DNA from: Dyella sp. A6 | GTDB taxonomy: Bacteria; Pseudomonadota; Gammaproteobacteria; Xanthomonadales; Rhodanobacteraceae | Reading direction: 5' to 3' | Assembly: GCF_036320485.1 (NCBI RefSeq) | Contig: NZ_CP132911.1 | Location: 310,001 to 374,000 of the forward strand | Length of the DNA: 64,000 nt | Shown here: positions 17,086 through 24,994 of the stretch, in pieces | Layout: every line of letters begins with the position of its first letter | How positions within the stretch are numbered: the stretch's first letter is position 1 | The notes under the pieces: model-generated | The model's database searches: none | Told to the model about the DNA's origin: nothing | What the model saw: the letters and a program-made list of their open reading frames with translations, nothing else | Translations under genes and position numbers: made by a program

Positions 17086-19033
17086 GGTCGATGTCCTCCA
17101 GCAACTGCCGGCGAGCCCGGCTCAATGCGTTCGTCGACGTAGCCGGTGGACGGCTGGCCGGGTCGGTATGGTCCTGCGGCTGGACCAGGGCATCCAGTTT
17201 CGCGGCGATGTCGGCATCGGCGGACTGTGTATCCGGCGTTGCGGCCGTGGTCTGCCGCAGACGGAGCAGCACCCGTGCGTGCGACACGATACGGTCGGCC
17301 GCTGCTGCGTCCACAAGCAGGCGGTCGTGGCTGACCGGGCGCCATTCGAAGTGGCTGCGCGCGCGCAACTGATCGGCGTGAGCCCGCTGCCTGCCCAGCG
17401 CCAATCCGCTTGAGGCGCGGGAGGGCTCGCTGGCGTCCTGGCGCAACCGTGCAGCCAGGGTGCTGAACATCGATGCCTGCAGTCGCCGGATTTCCGTTGC
17501 GGTGCTGACCGGCCACAGCGACGCGAACATCAGCGTTACCCAGGCATTGCCGATCAGGATGCCGACCACGCGGTCGCGCAGCACGGTCAGGTCGCTGGCG
17601 GGCGCGAAGCCCTGCAGCGTGCCCAGGAAAAAGGCGAACGCGATCTGCATGCCGGCGTAGGAGATCGCTTCGCTGCCGGTGCTGATCCAGGCAGCGAACA
17701 GCGACACCGCTGCCATCACCAGGCAGAACTGGCCGATATCGTCCAGCCTGGGCAGCACGAAGACCAGGCAGAGCCCGGCCAGCAGTCCACCGATGAGCGC
17801 ACCGGAAATCCGCAGCGTGAACTTGTGCAGGCTCTCGCCAAACGTGGTCATGGACACGAAGAAGCAGGTGGTCACGGCGGTGCGGATGCCGGGCCAGTCC
17901 AGCAGGGTGTAGGTCGCATAGGCACCGAGCACGGCCAGCATGACCTTGACGGCGAAGCGCGCATGCTCGCGGTTGCGGAAGGCGTCGGCGATGAAGAATG
18001 CGCGTGGGGCGGGTGGGTCCGGCAACGCGGTCGCATCGCCGTGCCCCAGAGATCTCAGCAGCAGTTCGTCGATGACCTGCTGCAAGGCCAGCGCGGTGGG
18101 CTGATCCGGTCTCGGTTGGCCCGGATTGGGTCGGTCAGGATTCGGAGATGCGGATGCGCGTTCGCCGTGCCCGGATGGCGCCTGGCCACGGCGCCGTGCC
18201 AGCAGGTGGCGGCCGGCCTGCTGCAGCGCACCGGCAAGCTCGCGACGCATGCCCTGCGGCGTGTCGGCAGGCAGCGTGACGGCGATGTCCAGCGCTTCCA
18301 TCAACAGCGCCAGCATGGCGTTGTCCTCCAGCGCGAAGACTTGCAGGCGCCTGTCCCAGTTCTGTGCGCGGGTCTTCAGCTGTTCCAGCGCGACAAGTTG
18401 TCCGCGCAGGCGCTGCGGGTCCTGTGTGCCGGGATGTTCGAGGTAGGCAGCCAGCCCGGCGAGTACCGCGGTGGCCTGTCTGCGCGCCAGGGTTGCCGGA
18501 CGTTCGCCCGTGGCCAGGGTGACGGCGACGGTCACCATTACTGGTACCACCACGATGACCCACAGCCATAGCACGCCATGCACCACCGGTTCGGTTGCCG
18601 GGCTTTCGTCGAGCAGGGTCTGGGTCAACACCAGCACGTAGCCGGACAGGAACGCCACCGGCCCGAGCGAGCTGGTGCGCGCCAGGAACGGACCGAGAAA
18701 CGCGCTGAGCGCCAGCAGCGGAATGCGCAGGGCCGGTGCACCGGCATCGAACACGTACAGCAGGATCGACAGGCTGACCGCCAGGGTGATCGCCAGGGTG
18801 CCGCCGATCGCGGTGATCAGGGTCGAGGCCGCGTCCGACTGGCTGACCACGAACACGATATAGATCGCGTAGGCCGGCAACGGAATGCGGAAGGTCATGG
18901 TGACGATCAGCATCACCACGGTGCACGCGGTGATGCGCAGCATGCTGCGCCAGCGCGCCGGGTCGACCTGCAGCTCCAGGCGCAGCAGACCGGGCAAACC
19001 GTCGCGCGGTGGCGACTCAGCGCAGCTGCGCAT
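17066..19033 (-). CDS. FUSC-family inner-membrane exporter (AaeB-like)
   Basis: This 655-residue inner-membrane protein has two hydrophobic blocks, each of five to six helices: about residues 30-175, beginning MLRITACTVVMLIVTMTF and containing IPLPAYAIYIVFVVSQSDAA, and about 365-510. Soluble segments follow each block. This two-block layout is that of FUSC/AaeB aromatic-acid exporters. It overlaps the adaptor gene upstream by 17 bases and the channel gene downstream by 20 bases, so the operon is tightly coupled. The probable role is export of aromatic carboxylic acids or similar toxic organic acids with the HlyD adaptor and TolC-like channel. The substrate is inferred from family only. Confidence 0.85.
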   Translation of the reverse strand: MRSCAESPPRDGLPGLLRLELQVDPARWRSMLRITACTVVMLIVTMTFRIPLPAYAIYIVFVVSQSDAASTLITAIGGTLAITLAVSLSILLYVFDAGAPALRIPLLALSAFLGPFLARTSSLGPVAFLSGYVLVLTQTLLDESPATEPVVHGVLWLWVIVVVPVMVTVAVTLATGERPATLARRQATAVLAGLAAYLEHPGTQDPQRLRGQLVALEQLKTRAQNWDRRLQVFALEDNAMLALLMEALDIAVTLPADTPQGMRRELAGALQQAGRHLLARRRGQAPSGHGERASASPNPDRPNPGQPRPDQPTALALQQVIDELLLRSLGHGDATALPDPPAPRAFFIADAFRNREHARFAVKVMLAVLGAYATYTLLDWPGIRTAVTTCFFVSMTTFGESLHKFTLRISGALIGGLLAGLCLVFVLPRLDDIGQFCLVMAAVSLFAAWISTGSEAISYAGMQIAFAFFLGTLQGFAPASDLTVLRDRVVGILIGNAWVTLMFASLWPVSTATEIRRLQASMFSTLAARLRQDASEPSRASSGLALGRQRAHADQLRARSHFEWRPVSHDRLLVDAAAADRIVSHARVLLRLRQTTAATPDTQSADADIAAKLDALVQPQDHTDPASRPPATSTNALSRARRQLLEDIDHAMHAH

Positions 19034-20060
19034 CTTGCACCCGCACCGAAGCGGTCGCTCCGATACGCAGGAACGGCGTGCTGCCGCGATCCAGATGAAT
19101 CCATACCGGAAAGCGCTGCGCGACCACTACCCAGTCGAGATCACGACCGACCCGCGGCAAGCCCGGGCCGACCGATCCTTCCGGCTGAACCCCCTGGCCG
19201 ATGCTCTGCACGGTGCCGCTGAGCGGATGCCCGTCGCGGCCCATCATCCACACCGTGGCGTGTTCGCCGGGCCTGATATGGCGCAGGTCGGTTTCGCGGA
19301 AATTGGCGACGGCATACCAGTTCGCGTCGTCGATCACGGTCAGCAGCGGATGGCCTGCGGTGGCGAACGAGCCCGGCGCCAGGTCGAAGCCGGCGACCCG
19401 GCCGTCGACAGGCGCGACGATATGCGTTTCGCGCAGGTTGCGTGCGGCCAGGGCTTCGCCGGCTTCGGCACCAAGCAGGTCGGCTTCCAGACTCGCGACA
19501 TCGCCGATGCTCTGCCGGGCCTGGGTGGCTTTCGCGGTGGCCGCGGCCAGCTGCGCCCGGGCAGCCTGCTCGTCGGTACGCGCCTGGTCGACCTGCTGCG
19601 CCGTGACGAATCCCTTGGCCAGCATCGGCTCCAGGCGCAGCCGGGTGTCGTGGGCCAGTGTCAGCTGCTGGCGTGCGCGTTGTGCTTCGTGGGCGGCGGC
19701 GACGGCGCCCGAACCCTGGGCGTCGACCCGACGACCGGTGAGGGCAATTTCAGCCTTCAGGGCGTCAACCTGTGCACTGGCCTGGCGCAGTTTCAGCACG
19801 TAGGGCGCGGGATCGATGTCCAGCAGCACCTGTCCCTTGTGCACCCGCTGGCCGTTGTGGACGCCGATCCACACAACGCGTCCGCTGACCTCGGGCGCGA
19901 GGCTGGCGCTATAGGCATAGATGTAGGCATCGTGCGTGCGCGGGCGATGGCTCAGCACGATCATCGACCATACGATGGTCGTCACTGCCGCCACGACCGC
20001 AAGCGCGGCAACCGCCTTGCCCGCGATACGACGGTCCGGCACCGGAGCTGTCGTGTTCAT
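19017..20060 (-). CDS. HlyD-family adaptor (AaeA/EmrA-like) of the FUSC exporter
   Basis: This 347-residue periplasmic adaptor has one N-terminal membrane helix (GKAVAALAVVAAVTTIVWSM). It is followed by TDAYI-like sequence THDAYIYAYSASLAPEVSGRV, the conserved entry to the barrel-sandwich hybrid domain in EmrA/AaeA. A long coiled coil (about residues 95-190) and the second lipoyl half (HIVAPVDGRVAGFDLAPGS) follow. It starts within the last codons of ytcA and its end overlaps the FUSC start. The start ATG at 20060 (MNTTAPV) or the one two codons upstream are both possible. Confidence 0.88.
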   Translation of the reverse strand: MNTTAPVPDRRIAGKAVAALAVVAAVTTIVWSMIVLSHRPRTHDAYIYAYSASLAPEVSGRVVWIGVHNGQRVHKGQVLLDIDPAPYVLKLRQASAQVDALKAEIALTGRRVDAQGSGAVAAAHEAQRARQQLTLAHDTRLRLEPMLAKGFVTAQQVDQARTDEQAARAQLAAATAKATQARQSIGDVASLEADLLGAEAGEALAARNLRETHIVAPVDGRVAGFDLAPGSFATAGHPLLTVIDDANWYAVANFRETDLRHIRPGEHATVWMMGRDGHPLSGTVQSIGQGVQPEGSVGPGLPRVGRDLDWVVVAQRFPVWIHLDRGSTPFLRIGATASVRVQDAQLR

Positions 20061-20335
20061 GCCAGCCATACCAGCCAAAGACCGAGCGTCACCGCGATCC
20101 ACAGGCTCAGGTAGACCAGCACGGGCAGCGGCAACGCGGCGTCGATGCCGGTCCTGACCAGCACGAAGCGGATCGCCGCGACACCGGCGATGCCGAACAC
20201 GGCACACAACATCCAGCTGGGGAAATACGAGCCGAGGATGTTGCGCGAGGGTGCAGCGCTGCAGCTGCTCAACAGGAGCACGGCCATCGCCACGGCGGAA
20301 ACATGCAGCTTTCGTGGCCGTGGATGTTCGAGCAT
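20057..20335 (-). CDS. ytcA: YtcA-family lipoprotein
   Basis: This 92-residue membrane lipoprotein is the first gene of the FUSC export operon. The signal sequence HVSAVAMAVLLLSSCS has an LSSC lipobox. It is followed by the family hallmark SRNILGSYFPSWMLCAVFG and two further membrane helices. YtcA proteins are typically found with HlyD and FUSC partners, exactly as here; their role is unknown. AGAGGCG lies upstream of the ATG. The downstream HlyD start overlaps the end of this gene. Confidence 0.8.
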   Translation of the reverse strand: MLEHPRPRKLHVSAVAMAVLLLSSCSAAPSRNILGSYFPSWMLCAVFGIAGVAAIRFVLVRTGIDAALPLPVLVYLSLWIAVTLGLWLVWLA

Positions 20336-20468
20336 GACATTCGCCTCTGTGCGGGGGGAGATGGCCGGGCAGGAGACGCACTGCAGCATGGCCGCGACGA
20401 GGTGCGGCCGCATCGTGCAGCGGATCACGCCATCGAGATCGAGTGTGCGATGCGCGCCGGCGTGGCTG

Positions 20469-20487
20469 TATCCCCTGAATGGGGGTA
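20469..20487. promoter_or_regulatory. Palindrome upstream of ytcA (TA-n-CCCC / GGGG-n-TA)
   Basis: TATCCCC-TGAAT-GGGGGTA forms a dyad 134 bases upstream of the ytcA start and just past the end of poxB. A related element (CCCCC-TGAT-GGGGG) lies 115 bases upstream of poxB. The shared core and similar distance suggest a site for a common activator, probably one of the two LuxR-type proteins encoded nearby. Confidence 0.45.
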
Positions 20488-20523
20488 ACCCGGGCTGGAT
20501 CGGCGCCCGCTGCCGGGCATCGA

Positions 20524-22233
20524 TCAGATGTTCTCGCGGATCATTTCCAGTACGTCGGCGCCGCGTCCATGCAGGATGGCCTTGATCGAATACAGCGACA
20601 GGCCGAGGATCGGCTTGGCCTCGATCATCGGTGGCCGCACCAGTTCCAGCTGGTTGACCTTGACGTTGAGCAGGGCCGGACCGGGCTGCGCCAGCCATTC
20701 CTGGATGGCGCCATCCAGCTCGCTCGAGGTGGTGACCGTGCGCCCCCACAGGCCGATGGCTTCGGCAACCTTGCCGAAGTCGGGATTCTTCAGTTTGGTG
20801 AACGTGTCCAGGATGCCTTCGGCCTTCTGCTCGATCTCGACGAAGCCGAGCTTCTCGTTGTCGAACACGGCGATCTTCACCGGCACCTGTTCCTGCAGGG
20901 TGGTGATCAGTTCACCCAGCAGCATGCTGAGTCCGCCGTCGCCGCAGCAGGCGATCACCTGGCGGTCCGGCGCGGCCTTCTTGAGTCCCAGCGCACTGGG
21001 CAGGCCGGACGCCATCGTGCCGTGCAGCAGGCTGCCGAAGATGCGTCGGCTGCCGTTGGTCTCGAACACCCGAAGCGCCCATACGATCGGCGAGCCGTCG
21101 TCGCCGACCAGTAGCGCATCCTCGTCGGCATGCGCGTTGATGCGCGACATCAGGTAGGACGCCGGGATCGAATCGTTGTGACCCGGCTTCAGGTGCTTCT
21201 GCCACTCGTCCCGGGCTTTCCTGTAGCGGCGCACGAACTCCTGCTGGAACAGCGTATCCGCCTTGTTTTCCAGATGCGGCAGTAGCGCCTGCAGGGTCAG
21301 CTTGACGTCGCCCACTGCACCAAGGGTCACGTGGTGGCGGCGCCCCAGGTGCGATGGCTTGATGTCGATCTGCACGATGTTGGCGTGGTCGGGGTAGAAC
21401 TGGCGCCACGCGAAATCCGCACCCAGCAGCAGCAGCGTGTCGCATTCGAGCACGGCGTGATAGCCCGCTTCGTTGCCGAGGATGCCGGTCATGCCGACGT
21501 TGTAGGGATTGTCGTGTTCCAGGTCGGACTTGCCGCGCGAGGTATGTGCGATCGGCGCCTTGAGCCGCTCCGCCACGGCCTTGATCTCGTCCAGCGCACC
21601 TTCGCAGCCGGCGCCGGCGTAGATGGTGACCTTGTTGCCCGCGTTGAGGATGTCGGCGATCGCCTCGATCTCCCGCGGATTGGGCCGGATGTCCGGACGT
21701 GCGTGGTGAACGCGATAGGGGTAATCCTGCTTGACCTCGCCATGCGAGATGTCGACCGGCACGATCAGCACCGCCACGCCGCGCTCGTTCAGTGCGGCCT
21801 GGCAGGCGGCCACGGCCTTCTTGCGGGCCTGTTCGGGGGTCAGGATCATTTCGCAGTACACCGTGCATTCCTTGAACACGGATTTGAAATCGACTTCCTG
21901 GATGAACTCGAAACCGAGTTCGTTCATCGTGACCTGGCTGGCGATCACCACCACCGGCGAGCGGTTGCGGTTGGCTTCGTAAAGGCCGTTGATGAAGTGC
22001 AGGCTGCCCGGTCCGCACGAGCCGGCGCAGGCCACCAGTTCGCCGGTGAGCTGGGCCTCGGCACCGGCGGCGAACGCGCCGGCCTCCTCATGGCGCACGC
22101 TGACCCAGTCGATCGAACTCTTGTCGAGGTTCTCGGCGATCAGGTTGAGTGTGTCACCGACGATGCCGTAGCACCGCTTCACGCCGGCCTGCTCGAGCAC
22201 CTCGACGACGATCTCTGCAACCTTCTTGCCCAT
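20524..22233 (-). CDS. poxB: Pyruvate dehydrogenase (quinone), PoxB
   Basis: This 569-residue thiamine-diphosphate and FAD enzyme oxidatively decarboxylates pyruvate to acetate and CO2 and passes electrons to ubiquinone at the membrane. The N-terminal TPP domain has the catalytic Glu region VSVRHEEAGAFAAGAEAQLTG. A central FAD-binding domain and a C-terminal TPP-binding GDGGLSMLLGELIT motif follow. The C-terminal tail SLYSIKAILHGRGADVLEMI matches the membrane-binding tail of E. coli PoxB, whose length (572) is also close. This separates it from acetolactate synthase. The start MGKKVAEIVVEVLE is the conserved N-terminus. It is divergent from a MalT-like regulator. In E. coli PoxB belongs to stationary-phase acetate metabolism. 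Confidence 0.9.
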   Translation of the reverse strand: MGKKVAEIVVEVLEQAGVKRCYGIVGDTLNLIAENLDKSSIDWVSVRHEEAGAFAAGAEAQLTGELVACAGSCGPGSLHFINGLYEANRNRSPVVVIASQVTMNELGFEFIQEVDFKSVFKECTVYCEMILTPEQARKKAVAACQAALNERGVAVLIVPVDISHGEVKQDYPYRVHHARPDIRPNPREIEAIADILNAGNKVTIYAGAGCEGALDEIKAVAERLKAPIAHTSRGKSDLEHDNPYNVGMTGILGNEAGYHAVLECDTLLLLGADFAWRQFYPDHANIVQIDIKPSHLGRRHHVTLGAVGDVKLTLQALLPHLENKADTLFQQEFVRRYRKARDEWQKHLKPGHNDSIPASYLMSRINAHADEDALLVGDDGSPIVWALRVFETNGSRRIFGSLLHGTMASGLPSALGLKKAAPDRQVIACCGDGGLSMLLGELITTLQEQVPVKIAVFDNEKLGFVEIEQKAEGILDTFTKLKNPDFGKVAEAIGLWGRTVTTSSELDGAIQEWLAQPGPALLNVKVNQLELVRPPMIEAKPILGLSLYSIKAILHGRGADVLEMIRENI

Positions 22234-22574
22234 GGCAACGCTCCGCAAAACATGAGGGATGTGGGGGAGTCCGCTGGACGGGGATTCCAGGCCTGTACGG
22301 GCGATGGACTCGGCACCAGTCTGCCGTTTTGGACGGATGCACCCCATCCCCCTGATGGGGGCTTTCGCGGCTGCGGGCGCGGTTGACCCTTTCGGGTCGC
22401 ATGGTGCACCCGGCAGGGTGGAAAACATCTACCCGCGCGAGGGCATCGCCGGAAGCCGGATGCGGGTAGGTTGGAAGCTACGGGGTGGCTGCCGCGATCC
22501 GACGATGTTCTGTTGCAGGCAGCCCGGGAGCCGGTGGTGCGACTACTGCGCCACTGCGATGGATCGAGGTGTTT
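22234..22574. promoter_or_regulatory. poxB / LuxR-regulator divergent intergenic region with palindrome
   Basis: These 341 bases hold both divergent promoters. A palindrome CCCCC-TGAT-GGGGG lies at 22348-22361, overlapping a wider dyad CCCCATC/GATGGGG. Its core resembles the element upstream of ytcA. No clear -35/-10 pair is seen, as expected for an activator-dependent promoter. No small gene is apparent. Confidence 0.45.
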
Positions 22575-24119
22575 ATGCATGCGTGCCTGCGGCAAGAGGA
22601 TGTTCCGCACCGTGGCCGGCCAGAACTGCTGACCACGGCGTTTGCCGGCGTCTCCGGTGCACTCGACGGCATCGCGTCGCGCGCGATGCTGGATGCGAGC
22701 TGGCGTGCGGCCGAGCGCTTCGAACACGACGAGCTGCTGCGGCAGGTCGATCGCATGCGCGCGCTGCCGGCATGTCGACAGGACGCGGCGGCATGCAGGC
22801 AACGCCGGGACGAGCGGGATGTCCTGGTCGCCATCGGCTACCTCTGGCGAGACGACGCCGAGCAGGCGCTGGCGCTGGCCGGTGACGTGCTCGCGCGTCC
22901 GCTGTCGCCGCGTATGCGGATGGTGCTGCTGACGGTCATCCGCTACGCCTGCTGGAAAATGCGCCGGCTCGATGCGCTCTACGAGCTGTCCGCGCCGCGC
23001 CTGTATCGCACACGCAGGGGCGTGTGGATTCCGCAGGTCGTCAACCTGTCCATCGAGGCGGCCGCCGAGGCGGAGCAGCTGCGCCTGAAACTGGCCGAGC
23101 GCCATGCCAGACGTGCCATCGAACTGTCCGAGCGGGCTTCCGGGCATGACGCCAAGGTTGCGCTTCTGTCGCGCTGTGTGCTGGCCGCGGTGACCTACGA
23201 AATGGGCGACATGGAGCAGGCGCAGGCATTGCTCCGCAGCCGCGAGGCGGCGATCGACCAGCATGGCGGTGCGGATGCCGTGATGTGGGGACGTACGACG
23301 GCTTTCCGCCTGGCGATGGCGCAGGGTCACCGGGCGCAGGCGTCGCGATTCGTGCGCATGGGTATCGACACATGCCGGCAGAAAGGCTGGACCCGGCTGG
23401 CTGCATACTTTGCTGCACTCGAAATCGTCGCCATGCTCGCCGATGGCAGAACGGAGCTGGCTGGCCGTGCGCTTGCACGTGCACAGCAGAATGGAGCGAC
23501 AACGGCCCGGCCGGTTGCCGGATTCGATGTGGATACCTGGCCGCTTGAAGCGGCGCGCCTGCGTATTGCTTTCGCGATCGGCGACTACACCGCGGCGGCG
23601 GCCGGGTTCCGCCTGCTTGGCGACTGGCTGCGCGGGCGCCACCTGGCAGTGCTGGCGGTCCGCTTTGCCGCATTGGCCGCTGGCAGCCTGTATCGTGCCG
23701 GTCGCAAGGACGATGCCTGCGCTGACATGCTTTGTGCCCTCGAGCGAGGCGCCGCGGCGGGTCTGTTCCGCACCTTCGTGGACGAGCTTTCGATCATCGG
23801 GCCGTGCCTGCAATGGATCCGTTCGTCGCGGAAAAACCAGCTTGGGCACCTCCATGCCTATATCAACGGCATCCTGGTCACGTGCGAAGCCGGGTATTCA
23901 CATGACGATGCTCGACAGACTCCCGACATCGTGCTCAGTCAGCGCGAAATCGGCGTGCTGGATCTGGTCAGCAGGGGTTATTCGAACAAGGGTGCGGCAC
24001 GTGAGCTGCACATCGCGCCCGAGACGGTGAAAAGCCACATGAAGCGCATAGCGGTCAAGCTTTCGACCAGGACCCGCGCGGAGGCGGTGGCCTGCGCCAA
24101 ATCGATGGGCATGATCTGA
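22575..24119 (+). CDS. MalT-like LuxR-family transcriptional regulator lacking the ATPase domain
   Basis: This 514-residue DNA-binding protein has an all-helical, Ala/Leu/Arg-rich region over about residues 30-420 that resembles the TPR-like section of MalT/AcoK regulators. A C-terminal LuxR helix-turn-helix follows (LSQREIGVLDLVSRGYSNKG, then APETVKSHMKRIAVKL). MalT proteins are about 900 residues with an N-terminal STAND ATPase. No Walker A motif is present here, so it is a shortened form or a distinct family. The ATG at 22575 has CGAGG 6 bases upstream; longer starts are possible but lack such a site. It is divergent from poxB and a likely regulator of it. It ends 23 bases from a convergent response-regulator gene. 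Confidence 0.75.
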   Translation: MHACLRQEDVPHRGRPELLTTAFAGVSGALDGIASRAMLDASWRAAERFEHDELLRQVDRMRALPACRQDAAACRQRRDERDVLVAIGYLWRDDAEQALALAGDVLARPLSPRMRMVLLTVIRYACWKMRRLDALYELSAPRLYRTRRGVWIPQVVNLSIEAAAEAEQLRLKLAERHARRAIELSERASGHDAKVALLSRCVLAAVTYEMGDMEQAQALLRSREAAIDQHGGADAVMWGRTTAFRLAMAQGHRAQASRFVRMGIDTCRQKGWTRLAAYFAALEIVAMLADGRTELAGRALARAQQNGATTARPVAGFDVDTWPLEAARLRIAFAIGDYTAAAAGFRLLGDWLRGRHLAVLAVRFAALAAGSLYRAGRKDDACADMLCALERGAAAGLFRTFVDELSIIGPCLQWIRSSRKNQLGHLHAYINGILVTCEAGYSHDDARQTPDIVLSQREIGVLDLVSRGYSNKGAARELHIAPETVKSHMKRIAVKLSTRTRAEAVACAKSMGMI

Positions 24120-24142
24120 TGCCTGTGCCGTAGCGTTGCGCT

Positions 24143-24799
24143 TTACTGCACCGGATCGATGTAGCCGCGCCCCAGTGCGATCATCGCGGCATGCGTACGG
24201 TCGCCCGCGTTGAGCTTGCGCATGATGCTCTTCATGCGTGCCTTGATGGTGTCTTCCGAAAGGTGCAGTACGCCGGCAATGCTGCGGTTGCTCTGGCCCT
24301 TCGCAACCAGGCGCAGGATGCTGGTTTCGCGTTCCGTCAGTGCTTCGTGGCCCATGTGCTGCGCCACCTGCTCGGCCACGTCGGCAGCCATGGTCCGGCG
24401 TCCGATCAGTGCGTTGCGGATGGCGCGGATGATCTCGTGGCTGCGTGCCGTCTTGAGCAGGTAGGCGGTGGCCCCGAGCGCGAATGCCCTGGCCACCCTG
24501 GCGTCGCCAAGGAAGGTCGTCAGCACGATGATGGCGGCATCCGGAAATTCGTCCCTGATGGCGGCGATGGCCTGCAGTCCATCCATTTCGGGCATCTGCA
24601 GGTCGATCAGCATCAGGTCCGGACGAAGCGCGCGGTACTGGGCGATGGCTTCCCTGCCATGGGTGGCCTCGCCGGCGATGTCCAGATCGGGTTCGCGGGA
24701 CAGCATCGAGCGCAGCCCGTCACGCACCATCGGGTGATCGTCGACGATGAGGATGCGGGATGTTGTCCTGCCCTCGGTCAAGGGTTCGCCCGGATGCAT
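24143..24799 (-). CDS. NarL/FixJ-family response regulator
   Basis: This 218-residue cytoplasmic transcription factor has a receiver domain (RILIVDDHPMVRDGL) with phosphoacceptor Asp66 in DLMLIDLQMPEMDG, a switch Thr in IVLTTF and a Lys in AYLLKTA. The LuxR-type helix-turn-helix follows (LTERETSILRLVAKGQSNRS, then SEDTIKARMKSIMRKL). The start is the Met of MHPGEPLTEG, just before the receiver fold. An extension upstream would add about 59 unrelated residues. It has no adjacent kinase. The HisKA_3 kinase at 12642-15662 belongs to the class that pairs with NarL-type regulators and is itself without a partner, so they may form one system. That is an inference. Confidence 0.88.
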   Translation of the reverse strand: MHPGEPLTEGRTTSRILIVDDHPMVRDGLRSMLSREPDLDIAGEATHGREAIAQYRALRPDLMLIDLQMPEMDGLQAIAAIRDEFPDAAIIVLTTFLGDARVARAFALGATAYLLKTARSHEIIRAIRNALIGRRTMAADVAEQVAQHMGHEALTERETSILRLVAKGQSNRSIAGVLHLSEDTIKARMKSIMRKLNAGDRTHAAMIALGRGYIDPVQ

Positions 24800-24994
24800 G
24801 ATGGATTCACTCGGTGCTGATGAAAGCGGTGCTGACGAACGTGCGGAAAGACGTATCGGAATGCGAAGAACGCTTGAAGGATCATGCCCCCGCGAAAGGG
24901 CTGTTACAACGCTCAAAAGGGTATTTTTTCGGCGCTTTGCCCGCATGTTGAAGGCGCGGCATCGACATGCACGCAATGGGCCAGGGAGATGCGT

